A stretch of DNA of 64,000 nt from Opisthorchis felineus (Eukaryota > Platyhelminthes > Trematoda > Opisthorchiida > Opisthorchiidae). Under the pieces are notes generated by a model that was not told the origin of the DNA, made no database searches, and saw only the letters and a list, made by a program, of their open reading frames with translations. The stretch's first letter is position 1. Every line of letters starts with the position of its first letter. Shown piece by piece: positions 46,745 through 58,000 of the stretch. The translations under genes and the position numbers were made by a program. The stretch is taken from positions 406,893 to 470,892 of the forward strand of contig SJOL01009659.1 in NCBI GenBank assembly GCA_004794785.1, given 5' to 3'.

Positions 46745-48770
46745 ATGGACGTGAAATCGATTTTTATCATCATCCTAGCTGTTATTTTTAAGATCAGGGG
46801 ATATAATCAACAATACAGTGTCACTCACTATCGATCGGTATCCGATGCGCGATCCAATATAACTGTTGGATACCGGTGTCTCCACTCAGTAATAGCTGCC
46901 GGATCAATACCATCACACGTTCAGTTGACTTTATATCCATCTGGCTATTTAAATGTTTGTTATGTTTCATTTGGACGATATTGGTCAAGTTTGGATAAAT
47001 GGGATGGCCGGGATGATGCGCTTCATTTGCATAAGTCGATTTTCCGTGAGCGGCGTTCTCTGTGATGCAGACTCACTGGAAGAAGTTAGGACTCGAGAAG
47101 ATCGTTTTCTCGTGCAAGAAACTCTGTTCCTCCCCAGAGATGAAAGAAACAAAACAACATGGTGATCAACAGTGCTTACTGAACGAGGTCATCTGCTGAT
47201 TGTACTAGCGTGGGCCAGTGGCAAGATGTCACAGTGGGTGGACATACACATTAATCAGTTACACAGCTGTTATACCAGAACTTGACTCAGGAAGTCTTGC
47301 TCCATTCTTCGCTTAGTTTGCCTGGAACTTCAAAAATTTGGAAATTTAAACACTTAATGGATGTTATCAACTGATGCTTTGTTAGGAAAACAAACCTTCA
47401 TTTTCACCATATTCCTAAGTTGGTTCTCGGTTGAATGTTTTACAGTTCGAAAGGAACACCTTTAATCGGCCAAAGTCGTTCATGTCTTCTACAAGTTCAT
47501 TTCAGCATTTCCGTAATTTTTTTCATTCCTACTGTCCTTGTTGAAGCACTCCGAATCGTCTGCGCACGAGGCCTATTTGCTTTTAATACATTCTAGACGG
47601 TAATCTGGATGGGATCTATGAAAAAGACGTCATGGAGCAAAACCAGTATTGCTTATCACACAGTTCTCGAGTACCCGAGGCCTGATGCACAGCATGTTGG
47701 CGTTGATTCATTTTTTATGGCCAGTGTTAATTACCAATCGATTCAATCATCACTTGATGAACAAAGTATAAGACAGTCGACCGCAGTTCTCTCTAGATAA
47801 CGAACAGTTCTTCTTTCCATGCAGATGTTTTTTCAAAACCCTCTCAGACAACTTCGTTTTTTCCGTAAAATTTCATGCTGCGCGGAAAACACAGGTGCCT
47901 GAACATCATTCACCTTTAATAGGGCGTGATAACAATACTGCTACTAGTGTGGTGAAACAACAGCGCCGTTCCAACGCCCAACTCGAGAATCATGGCCCCA
48001 AAATTAATGAAGTGCCTTACGTTTTGTCGCTTGAGATTGAGGGACCACACAGTGAACTCTTATCCATTCCAGTATCACTACTGTAATAGCAATAATAGTA
48101 ACGCTGTTTTGGAAAGTATTCACGACCGGTTGTCTCTATACTCTATCCAGTAGACAAAAAGACCAGTGTGCTTCTGTGGCTTGTCAACCGTCAGAAAAGA
48201 TTTTGCGTATTTTTGTGTATTTGTAGCTGATTAGAAAACGCGCCATGTCAAACTGCCAGCGTTGGTTGGTTATGGTTTTCATAGCTATTCAACTTTATGA
48301 TGCAAGCCACATACACACAAACCGACGCACATTATTTCTTCTTTCTGCGAATGTTTTGGTTGTGCAACATTACGCTGGATGCCGCAGTAAAAGTGTGCTG
48401 AAAGTGTTTCCCATGACTCCAGTCAGTCTGAGAATTGATCTGGTTTCGTATGATAACAATAAACAGACTGGATAGTTCTGACACCGCACAAGTAGAAAGG
48501 ATACTAGATCACTTAATTTACGTGAGTTATCCTCTATTTGACCTGCAAATTCAACGGAATTCATCCGTGTTTCTTTCATGCAGGTGCAGCTCTCAACTTC
48601 CGTCGCTGCAGAAGGAAGATGAACCACCCAGGCTCACCTAAAACACGGCAGAAGACAGATGTTGTATGGGCTTGCTCAGTTTAAACCATATTGTATTATA
48701 TATATTGTATATATACAACGCATATACATAACATTACCCTGCGGAACTTTGAAAAAAATAAAGGTTGAAA
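46745..48770 (+). other. Cluster of exon-like frames ending near a poly(A) signal
   Basis: Four plus-strand frames with coding-like composition follow one another. The first, 46745-47065, starts MDVKSIFIIILAVIF. The others are 47609-47800, 47895-48086 (VVKQQRRSNAQLENHG) and 48245-48475, which starts MSNCQRWLVMVFIAIQL. The first and last begin with hydrophobic segments like signal peptides. An AATAAA lies at 48757-48762. No splice chain joining the frames could be established and no family is recognised, so a small secreted-protein gene is only a possibility. Confidence 0.22.
48690..48721. repeat. AT-rich low-complexity patch
   Basis: A self-complementary run of tat and ata units around tatatattgtatatata. 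It would be unremarkable in a 3' flank or intron. Confidence 0.7.
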
Positions 48771-49359
48771 CTTGTTCAACGGCAAATTTGTGCATGCGGA
48801 AGTATGAAGTGCAGACGTTTGTTAAGTGAGCTACTGTGGTCTAAAATTAAAGCTTTTTTTACCTAACCTACACCGTCTTTTCCAAAATACAAACATATCC
48901 TAACTTCCAACGAGTGACCTGGAGATAGATAGGTTGTTCAACGTAGTCTGCCTTGATTAGGAAATTTAACTCTTCATTTGTTTGAATATGCGCACTCAAA
49001 TACTCACTGCTGATGTCTCCTCGTATGGTGATGAAACGTTTGCAAGTCAGTTGCCAAGCTCCGCGAACAGATCAACAGCTACCTGATCGACAACCAATAA
49101 GCTCGTTTTTAAAAAGCCCATTAACTAGCTCCTACATTCGGGAGTGTTTCTGAAATATTCGGTTTGGGGTGTCTGACAGATTAATTGATTCGTCTTTTGT
49201 TTTTACGGTTCTCAGTAATTTTTATCATATAGCTCTGAGAAGATTGTTTCTGCATAGGATTGAGTTCTTCCCAAACATTATTTTCGGTTACATAATCCTT
49301 CGTCAGTACCCCTTGACAGGACACACTTAGGTTTCATCCTTAAACTGCAGTCTTTTTAG
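48771..49359. other. Upstream flank of Penelope-like element
   Basis: No gene. It contains the hammerhead-like repeat at 49008-49075 about 300 bases before the first recognisable Penelope-like coding sequence, which could be the remains of the element's terminal repeat. Confidence 0.35.
49008..49075 (+). repeat. Hammerhead-like dispersed repeat, copy 2
   Basis: It reads ctgatgtctcc, a short loop, then ggtgatgaaacgtt, followed by gcaagtcagttgccaagctc. The ctgatg and gaaac blocks frame a potential short stem (tcc with gga-like ggt), resembling a decayed hammerhead core. Confidence 0.45.
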
Positions 49360-50640
49360 TCCAACAGGAATCCAAAGCAATTTGAAGTTAAGCTGCAGTT
49401 CGAACCTTTATGTAACCGAACTAGTCGGTCTAAACCCAGACAAAGATTGCTGATTTCCGGCCAAAACTAAGAAGCATTTGTTGGCAACTCCGAAACTAAA
49501 ATATTTAGCCTGAACGAATGCTCACTGAAGACCATGTCAAGACACTGATGGAACTTCAAAATAGCCGTCGTGTTCTTACACTCCGTCCCGATAAGGGGTC
49601 TGGCGTCATCCTTTTGGACTGTAAAGACGATCTAGTTAGGCTTTAAGAAATATCCTCAGATCGTGCCAAGAGATGGAGATAAGACTGGATGAAATAGACG
49701 GAAGTTAATTGAATGTCTTAAGATATGACAAACAGTCTGAACAGGTAAGACCAGCGGGAACCCATGGTCCGTCAGAAATTCACAAACAAAATCTCTTGAG
49801 GCTCATCCTTCCCACGTTCAACTCGCCATACCATTCAACTGTTTTTGAATTGTTGACTGAAATTCCAGAACCACTTCGACTCAGAAAAAATTAGTTTCTG
49901 GATAGCCTTTGGGGCTACTACTCCAAAGACCCTACGATGTTTGTTACTGAGGAGAATATCAGTTGCTCTGTCTGTGTAGTTGTTTGTCGGTTCCTTCACT
50001 GAGCTGGGCAGTTAAGTTGGGGACTTTTCGTCACCAGTCGAGATCATATTGTTAGTATGTCGTTTTAATACTGAGCGAAGCAATACGGTCCGTGGGTTCC
50101 GCCGAAGCATCACTTCGCTCAGCTTCAAATTCATTGGTAATTTAACTCTCTCGCTCTCGACTTCATTATTCAGGAGCGCATCGAAAGTGGAATCGGTCAG
50201 TTCCATATGTGATTATATCACTCAGCACAGTTCTTCGTGAAGTTTTGCTGCGGTGCACTTTCAACATCCGGTTCGAAGTCAGCGGGCGGTGATACCGACA
50301 AACTGACAGTGTGGTCGTGAGATTACTGTTGAAGACATTCTCAAGCATTGTCCGAAAGTACGCACGTCATTGCCACCATTTAGACAATAGATTTGTGATT
50401 GCAAACAATGAGATACTGATGCAGTGCCGACTGAAAATAATCCGCTACTTTAGCCAATACAATTCACATTCGAAAAAGAAGCCAATCGTTGTATCGCATT
50501 CTTAGACGTACTGCTTCAACGGTGCTAAGATTTTACGTTTACATAGTTTCGTGCCAGTGTGTACAAAACGCAACCTGATCCACTCCCGCTTTTACGTAAC
50601 TCGACAAACCTGTTCCGCGGATAGCGTGTAGAGGAATTTA
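49360..50640 (+). mobile_element. Penelope-like element, decayed reverse transcriptase
   Basis: Pieces of a Penelope-family polyprotein appear in order with frameshifts and stops. KQFEVKLQFEPLCNRT (about 49378-49425) matches the N-terminal region. RPDKGSGVILLD (49584-49619) matches the family's KADKG/RPDKG motif. GPSEIHKQNLLRLILPTF then SPYH (about 49764-49840) matches LPKIHK...LRPI...SP.H. Further on, IQFTFEKEANRCIAFLDVLL (50459-50518) matches the IQFT.E.E....LPFLDV block, and FRASVYKTQP (about 50547-50576) the SVYRKPT block. The RT catalytic YxDD segment and the GIY-YIG endonuclease are not recognisable, so the copy is inactive. Confidence 0.82.
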
Positions 50641-52493
50641 GGCAGTCTGAATGCAACGCCACAAAAAAATCGTAGACCGCGTAGGAGTCACCGAATCGCA
50701 CACATCAGGGCCAAAATATTGCAAACCAGTCACCACTGTTGATAAACATCAAACTATCAGTTATCAGCGGTTAATCAGCATCAAACAGTTTCGAGCCCGC
50801 CACTTGCATCGTGGCTCGCCTTTATTCCCTCAACTCGAAGGACGGTGTAAATTCATGGGTTGTAAACTAGGTTCCAACCCTGAGAGCCCCTTGGCGAAAA
50901 TGATCCGACACACTTAGAGAAAATAGAATGGCTTTAATGTCATTTCACCAAATAACTGAAGTAAGTGATCACATCCATTACTGGAATAGATTTGTGATTG
51001 TCACGTAATGACGAGACGAGTCCGAAATGGCTGTATAGGCAAAATGTGCGCAAGCTCCGAATACTCCAAAATGGCGGCATTTACGCGTACTGTGAAATGA
51101 TTGATGAGTAGTCCTGCTCATGCGAGACGAATCCAATCGATTGGGTTGTCTGAATTGGGGTCTGGTGACTGAGTTCAACAAAGGCATTCGGTAGTTACCT
51201 GTGATAGATGGAGCTAGTTTGAGTCGCAGAAGAGAAAGACACCAATTTTGAGATGAACAATACCGAATCAAAGGTATTGTCCCGCTTGAGTTCTCGCATA
51301 TATTTTTGGCTTTCACACAGTAAGGTGTGATGAGGCCTACTTTAAAAAGTTTCTTAAAAAAGACAAAAAATTTCCAAGGTACACATCAAAGAAGGCTAGT
51401 TGTATATTTTAACAAATAGTACTTGCGAACGGGTTTATTTAGGATAATTGTAAAGTTGTTTCCTTGTTCTGAGTGACATAGATATCCCGACTTTTGACCG
51501 GCAGATGTCACCACACGTAAACGGAACAACGCAGGACCCTCGTCACTTCGGACGACAAAAGCTAAGCTCCATTCACCCGAACGGTGTTCATATTAGTATG
51601 AATTTTCTAGGAAAGCAGTACACTGTCTGCATCATCCACTGATCTCCTCTGCAATTCAACCAACGCTTCCGTCACCGATTGTTGTTCTGCCGGATGGTCA
51701 GAAATACGTATAAACTACAACCCCTTATTCGGGACCCGACTAGCCTGCTTAATTAATGCAATTTTTGCTGTTTTAATAGTAAAGGTCGTCCAAAATCAAT
51801 AATACAGGCCGGGGTTTTCATCTTCAACATATGACTGTCAATTAGGGATTTGTACGTTCAGAAAGCACGAACAACTCAGGAATTAACATTTTACTACGTG
51901 CCAAGTTACTGCCTCCCTAATATGCTTTCGTGACCGGACAACTAGGTTCTGCTGCATTAAAGTTAGAATAAATCCAGTCTGAGATTCTGTGACGCGATCA
52001 TATCAGACATGAAATTACCAAAGAAAAGAACGTCACCAAGCATTTTGAAATACCTCAGATTCCCGACCCATATCCTCCTCTCTTGGATATCCTCAGTGCT
52101 TAAGTCGAACGGAAGCGAAGTACCGTGCAGCGCTTTTGTCCATGGTATCGAGCGTTTGACCTTTCAGGCCATGTGACAGTGCCATTTGGATTGGAACAGT
52201 TAAGCTTTTCAGAACACCGGAAAAGTTACCGGTAATTATCAGTAGTAATTTCGTAGACTGTAATTCGGCGCAACCATGACATTGTAATCTTTCAGTAAAT
52301 CTTAGGATACACTCAGTCTCCGTTGAAAATACGCTCACGACGCCTTGTGTTTTCTATTATTTTATTCAGCCCTGCTTCAATAAGACTCCTGTGGTCCTCC
52401 GAGAGGCTGCGATAAGCGTGATGTGAACTCATCGATATCCTGTCAGAGACCGGATTTGAAGAGGATCTGTTTAGTTTCACTGGATATCTGGAG
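50641..52493. other. No recognised gene
   Basis: A frame at 50651-50917 may be the last eroded part of the Penelope-like element. On the minus strand 50978-51316 is open for 112 codons without known homology. Nothing else stands out. Confidence 0.4.
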
Positions 52494-52672
52494 GATCGTT
52501 CAACTGTAGCACCCTTTCGATGCCCAGCTGTCATGCCAACGGAAGGAGGCATGAAGGCTGGGATACTGCCAGGTTGCCCAAGCCTAGACAGGAGCAGTCG
52601 AAATGATGAGTTTGGGTTCGAACCACGGACCTTCCGGATCGCAAGCTGGTGCCTTAATCAGTGAGCTATCTC
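52494..52672 (-). repeat. tRNA-derived SINE copy
   Basis: Same family as 36140-36325. Plus-strand landmarks are gatcgttcaactgtagcacc, cccagctgtcatgcca, ggttgcccaagcctagac, gggttcgaacca (B box) and taatcagtgagct (A box). It lacks the (ATT)n tail. Confidence 0.88.
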
Positions 52673-53791
52673 GAGTAGGAGGATATCAACGCGTCGTCAC
52701 GCAAGGGGTTCACTCATAGCGCTGAGTTTGCGGCTTTTAATCCATTGGCCAGAGATTTGGTGAACCATGTGAACCTCAAGTACATGGGTCGGCGTCCTTT
52801 ATGACCCCTCTGGTAGAGCACTCGACCAGTAAGCGGTCTGTAGTTTAATTTCACACCAAAGCCCCCTATCTCTCCGTTCATATACCCACCTGGCAAAAAC
52901 AGCAGAAAGTCTACTCGAATATCAACCGAAAGCTCCAACACCTGTCGCCCTGGAAGCCAATAAACATTTGTGGGTTGAAAAAAAACTGCAAGTTGAAGCG
53001 GTTTTGTGAAAATGGCTTGACAATGCAGTGGTCGAGTGCCATGAGTCCAAGTAAGCTAACAATTGTTGGGAAGGTCGACAGTAGCTCCGTGTCCATACAT
53101 GCCTGTGCATACATCATTTTCATTAATTTGGGAAGGGTATGGCGCTGCCAACCTCCGATCTTTGTGGCATGCCAACTTCCCACCGCATAAGACAGGTAAA
53201 AGTGTAGTCGTGCGTAATTTGCAAAAAATTTACTTCCCAGCGGGACGCACTTGCGAGAAAGACAAAAAAGACACTGAATTTCGATGCAAAATTGCTGTTC
53301 CAATGTTGCACCTGGTCTGGATTCGAGACAAAGACACCGTGTAATGTAGTGTTTACCGTAGCTCTGTCAAAGCATCACGTCATGTTACTTTAGTCAACAT
53401 GATCTTGGAACCGAGTTTGCTCCGTATTGAAAAAATGGAACTTTGAAGGATAGTTCGTCTGGAGTGAAGAATACAGTTCATAGTGAATATTTCACGATCC
53501 TCCATTCCCAAATTCGTCTTACATCTGAAACGGGCAACGAAGTTACGAAATACAAAAGTTCCGGGTAGTCAAAAGTCAAGTGAACAAACTATACAACCGA
53601 CATAGGAATTATAAACGGCCATGGAACAGATCGGAGACTGAAAGATGATACGAGGGAGAACCACTCAATACCAGAATTTTCCGAACAATGAATAATCAAT
53701 GTCCCGTCTGAAGATGAGGAACTCTATCACAGATTAGGTTTGCGTGCGCATAAATAGCCTTAGAAAATACACTAAAATACACAGGGAAGTA
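52673..53791. other. 3' flank of GALNT gene
   Basis: No gene assigned. A tRNA-like stretch at about 52805-52860 (tggtagagcactcgaccagt followed by a degraded B box) may be another SINE head. Overlapping open frames on both strands at 52911-53344 have no known match. No clear AATAAA was found on the minus strand close to the GALNT stop. Confidence 0.35.
52795..52862 (+). repeat. Possible degenerate tRNA-like SINE head
   Basis: ctggtagagcactcgaccag resembles a tRNA D-arm with A box, and tgtagtttaatttcac sits where a GGTTCGAATCC B box would be. Too eroded to be certain. Confidence 0.35.
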
Positions 53792-54080
53792 TCACAATCC
53801 AGCTCGCTTCTTTGATTCTTTGGCTTCGTCAAACTGAAGTTTCTCCCATACCCAGCGTTGGGCAACCACGTCCCTGTTGCACACATTTGCCACAACTTTT
53901 GATGCAGTCACGTCTGCCTCCAGACAATGGTTGGTGAGCGCATGCTTTATCATGATCGGATTTCGGTTATCCTCCTCCAGAGGTTCGACAATCCAATGCT
54001 GATTTCCGTGCATTCCATGGCATTCGAACATGACAACTGGCGCATTTTGCCCGGCATGGGGAAGGTCCCAGCAGTTGTTA
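53792..54080 (-). CDS. GALNT10: Polypeptide GalNAc-transferase (GALNT10-like), last exon
   Basis: This terminal exon follows the acceptor ttctgttcttttcag (AG at plus 54081-54082) and ends at a TGA at plus 53792-53794. The first base completes the codon split by the previous exon. It encodes the second and third repeats of a ricin-type beta-trefoil lectin domain: CWD then CHGMHGNQHW (QxW motif) for beta, and CLE then QRW for gamma. The tail is charged (EAKESKKRAGL). The protein would be a Golgi type II membrane enzyme starting mucin-type O-glycosylation by adding GalNAc to Ser/Thr. The lectin domain binds GalNAc on earlier-glycosylated substrates. The GALNT10 assignment comes from the upstream exon. 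Confidence 0.92.
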
Positions 54081-54657
54081 CTGAAAAGAACAGAATTGAA
54101 TATAAAATAGGGGCGAACACGGAGCTGATTACTACTACAGGGAGTCTTCCAAAAAAACGCTCCCAAGATCGTGTGGAATAATGGATCCTGAACATGCTCT
54201 CTCTTCAAAGAACCTGCATATGCTTTGCTTCGAAGAAGGCACTGACGCGTAATACAGGTTCATTCATGGGCCGAAAGGTTTGGACCAAAATGAAGAGGAC
54301 GAACAAGAACTAGGAATTCTATCACTTGTTTTCCCGGATCGAGTAAACATGTGAATGTAGGGAAGTGGCCCTTATTCAAGGGCATCCTACCTTTGTTCAT
54401 TTCTACACCGAACTTCTGTTGTAGTTGATGGTGTTTTTTTCAAGTGAGCATCCCTACTGTATCACTATCTAGTCCAGCAAACTGTTTAAACCAATTACCC
54501 CATAGTCACGGGTTCCACCGGTTTGACTTCATACTAATAAATATCGGTGATCATAAACCATGAAGATTTGCATACATTTTACAGCATATACGAAACGTAA
54601 ATTACTACAAAAAGTACTATGCAACCGAGTACACTTAATACGAAAGCAGCCACTCAC
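54081..54657 (-). other. Intron between the last two GALNT exons
   Basis: A 577-base intron with gtgagt at plus 54657 (donor) and ttttcag at 54081 (acceptor). The phases agree: two bases of a codon before it, one after. Confidence 0.92.
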
Positions 54658-55026
54658 TGTTTCACTGGGCGAATATCATCGGCATAGGAAAGCTCGAACT
54701 TTTGCACTCCATTCCCAATGACATATTCCAAACACTTCTTGAGTTTGATAGGTTCCGTTTTGGTGGCACCCTCAGCATCCACGCAAAGCGTCTGATCCAC
54801 AACAGGTCGGACATCGCCAGTAGCACCCGAAACAGGCTCAACTAATGGATATTTCTTTGTCAGATCAAAGGCGATTGTCTGCATAAACCATTTGAATGGT
54901 TTGCACTGCAATCGTTCCCGAACCGCCTTCTGTTCGGATAAGTCACCAGCATCAATGTGTCTGTAATGAGGTCGACGACTATAGATATATTCCTTGTACT
55001 CATCCATCCATGTTTCAGCAACACGT
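54658..55026 (-). CDS. GALNT10: Polypeptide GalNAc-transferase (GALNT10-like), penultimate exon
   Basis: The acceptor is tcatttttcag at plus 55027 and the donor gtgagt at 54657; the length is 369 bases. It begins with the end of the glycosyltransferase family 27 catalytic domain. RVAETWMDEYKEYIYSRRP is followed by YRH, AGD and CKPFKWFM. These match GALNT10, which has Tyr-Ile-Tyr-x-Arg-Arg-Pro and a Cys-Lys-Ser-Phe-Lys-Trp-Phe-Met at the same places and is the closest of the mammalian paralogues. Next come the linker (KKYPLVEP), the alpha repeat of the lectin domain (TLCVDAEG, IKLKKC) and DIRP, where the family enters the beta repeat. The preceding exon, with the WGGEN and VGHxFR motifs, was not found up to 64 kb. 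Confidence 0.93.
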
Positions 55027-58000
55027 CTGAAAAATGACAAAAATCATTTCTGGAGTGAACCACTAGCTGCTGGATGCATCACATCTTCCTGAGAGCACAA
55101 ATCAGACACCCAAAAATACGAAATGAAGTAGCCATGGACCAAAGTGAAAACGTCTGAGTTGCTACCGAAAGACGAAATCCATGGCAATGTAGTTAAGACG
55201 TTCATTCAGTATCCTACACAGTTCACAGGAATTTTGTGAGACACTGTTCGGTTGGTTGTTCATCCAGCTAGAAAGCAGTGCAAATATTTTCTCATCACTA
55301 CAGGGAACTTCATCAGGGGGCAGCTTATGGACAATCTAAAGGGTGGAATATAAAGACGCACTAGGGTTATTACGCCATCAACCTTAGCATCAACACTAGT
55401 GTGAAGACATAGTTGTTTCACCGCCATTCAACCCTGTCACTTGATTTAGATAACCCCGCAGAATAACATAAATGCAAACAGGACTTTTGCTATCCTACTA
55501 CGAACATCCGAGGTGCCTATAACTCCAAACACCCACTCAATATGATTACAAACTGAGGGCCCCACCACACTCATCGGTTGGCGACCAGATCTTGTAACGG
55601 CAAGCAATTTAAAAAAACACAAGAAAAACAGGAAGATAGTCAGATAACACACTGAAACACGGGATAGGAAATTAAAGCGCCGCAGAAAACTCAGATCAGC
55701 TAAGGAAGAAGAGTAAAAACATCACAGAGCTATTTTGAATCCCGAAATTGAATTTAGTGCACGCAGATGCTTGTGTTCGCCTAATTATCATCATCATTGA
55801 CACCATAGAAGACTGGTGCATCATTGCCGTATTAACATGAGTTTATTTGAATGTAGTTTTAAAACGGCACATGGACGGACGTTGGTAGGCAGGTGAACTT
55901 GGCAAGAATTTGCCCCTTCCATGGGAAAATTCGGAAGTCGGTGTATCAGTCTTGTTTCTCCTGATAATTACTTCCTTTTGGAGCCCCAGATCAGATAAGG
56001 AGTTCCTTCGGTGCCAATCCTCTCACTTCGGAATCCTCTTTAGAGAAAACACCTCTCACGAGAGAATGCCAGCCATGTGTCAATACCGGCTGAACATTGC
56101 AGCTTCATCCTTCTATTTTGTACACACAAGTAGCGTTAGCCAGGAACCAAGCTAGTGAAGGCCTTTAGGGATACTGGAGCCATATACTAGTGATGACTAG
56201 GTGGTTTTGTATAAATTCGATGAGTCTGTCACCCCTCTCGCCTCGCTGTCTTAGAACTAGCTTGCGTAGAACAATGAGAGTGAAATCGCCCTATCGACCC
56301 ACACCAGCATTCCAGTAACCGACTAACAGTACACCTCGCTTAGATATACAATCCATCACGATTTGCGAGTTGCCGTAAAGGATTAATGATGGGATCCAAT
56401 GAAGATGTGAATGCAATGAAATCGCGGCTAAACTCAACAGCACACGTCCATTGCGACCTACCGCAATTCTGGGCGAAACTGGGTTCCAATAGATGGCTGC
56501 ACTTTGGTTATGACTACTCATTTCATTGTAACGATTACTTTTATTGTTCACAGAAAGCACGACCATAGTAAAGGAGAGAACTGATCCGTTAGGTTAGCTA
56601 TGTACAAATACTAACAGAAAATGGCAGGAGAGACCTGTATGTGAGCCCAAGCTTGATGCAGTTTTGTAACCTTTTTTTCAGTTTCACGAACATCCTTGCT
56701 CAGCTCAGCGAATTTTTGTCTGTATTTTTTCGACACGGAGAGTACTTATCGTGCCACCACAGTATTAATACAACAAGGTTGGCTAACATTGGCTAAATCA
56801 GCCCACACATACAGAGTTATGTATACCATATGAGTTAAGGGACGTATACTCGTGCCTATAATGTTCCAAACCATAAGACACGCTACTTACTCGATTAGGC
56901 GTTAACATCAGTGAAGACGGTCCATTAAGTAAAGTCACTTTTGAAGTTCACCAAAGGTTTGGAAATAAAAGCGACCGATACGCGCAACACGGTTAAAACA
57001 GTTTGTGAATTTCCTCTGAGCAAGTATGCAAAACGAAAGGTCATGAGGCGGAAGAAACTTTAGGACACTACCTCAACCATTCAAATTCTTCCCACGGAAC
57101 ACCGCTTTGGGTCGGCCTGTTGTGGTGCTCCATCCAGAAGAGGACAACTTAATCTCCTTGTTTTCCAGCAATAAGGAAATGCCCCCAAATGGAAACCATT
57201 ATGGGAAAAGAGGCCTCCTGTACAGGTAGCATCTCGGTGGGGGTTTATATCATGGGTTGGGGATGAATGGAAAACTGCTTGGGATTCTCCAGGGAAGCAG
57301 TCTCTCTTTAGAAGCGATTTTATTTTAGGAGACACTACTGTACCTGAACTTCTGCTACGGTGGTATACGGTGGTACAGCGAACTACATGTCCCGGATAAC
57401 AGCCCGACAAAATATTCTGGAGAAGCAAACTCTTTGGAACTTCAACAGTAGATAAAACTGTTTCAAACAGTGCCAGTACGTGTTTATACGTTCACTTCAG
57501 AGAAAATATTGCATTTGGTGGGACGAAGTTTGCCAGTCTATCCACCTCTTTCCGGACACAGACGTGTGCTCTTAAGAGACAATAACCACAGGAGGACATT
57601 TCTCCAATGAGACCATATTTGTTTGAGACCAATGAGTGGTCTCTCTGCAGCAAACAAACTGCACTACAATCATCATGGAAGAGACCGTTCGAAGGAACAG
57701 ACTAAAAGCGCCTTCTTTCCTCCTCATCCAGGGGGATCTTAGCCATTAAAAGAGGTTTATACGAATCCGGGAGGAGCGGGCTCATCTAAAGGGTTATCTC
57801 CAAAGGGAGAAAGCCGTAATAATCGTGTAACATACAAACGAAGTGGTCTTTTGAGGCCCGTGATCAAGTTGGAAACGGTTGAGTATTAATACAATTTGTC
57901 TGACACCCAACTGGTGTCAAGACACACGAAGGCCCATCACACTAGGTCTGGGTTTTGGTCTTTGTTGGTAGGGGGTTTCGCGCCACGGGCACCCTTACAC

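Noticed and set aside
52093..52552. Minus-strand frames at 52.1-52.5 kb
   Set aside because: One runs out of the SINE at 52494; neither shows a known domain.
57081..57428. Minus-strand CTGGLFSHNGFHLG, reminiscent of the AGGLFxI motif of GalNAc-transferases
   Set aside because: Spacing to the next conserved residues is wrong, the WGGEN block is absent and the frame is closed on both sides of the expected exon.
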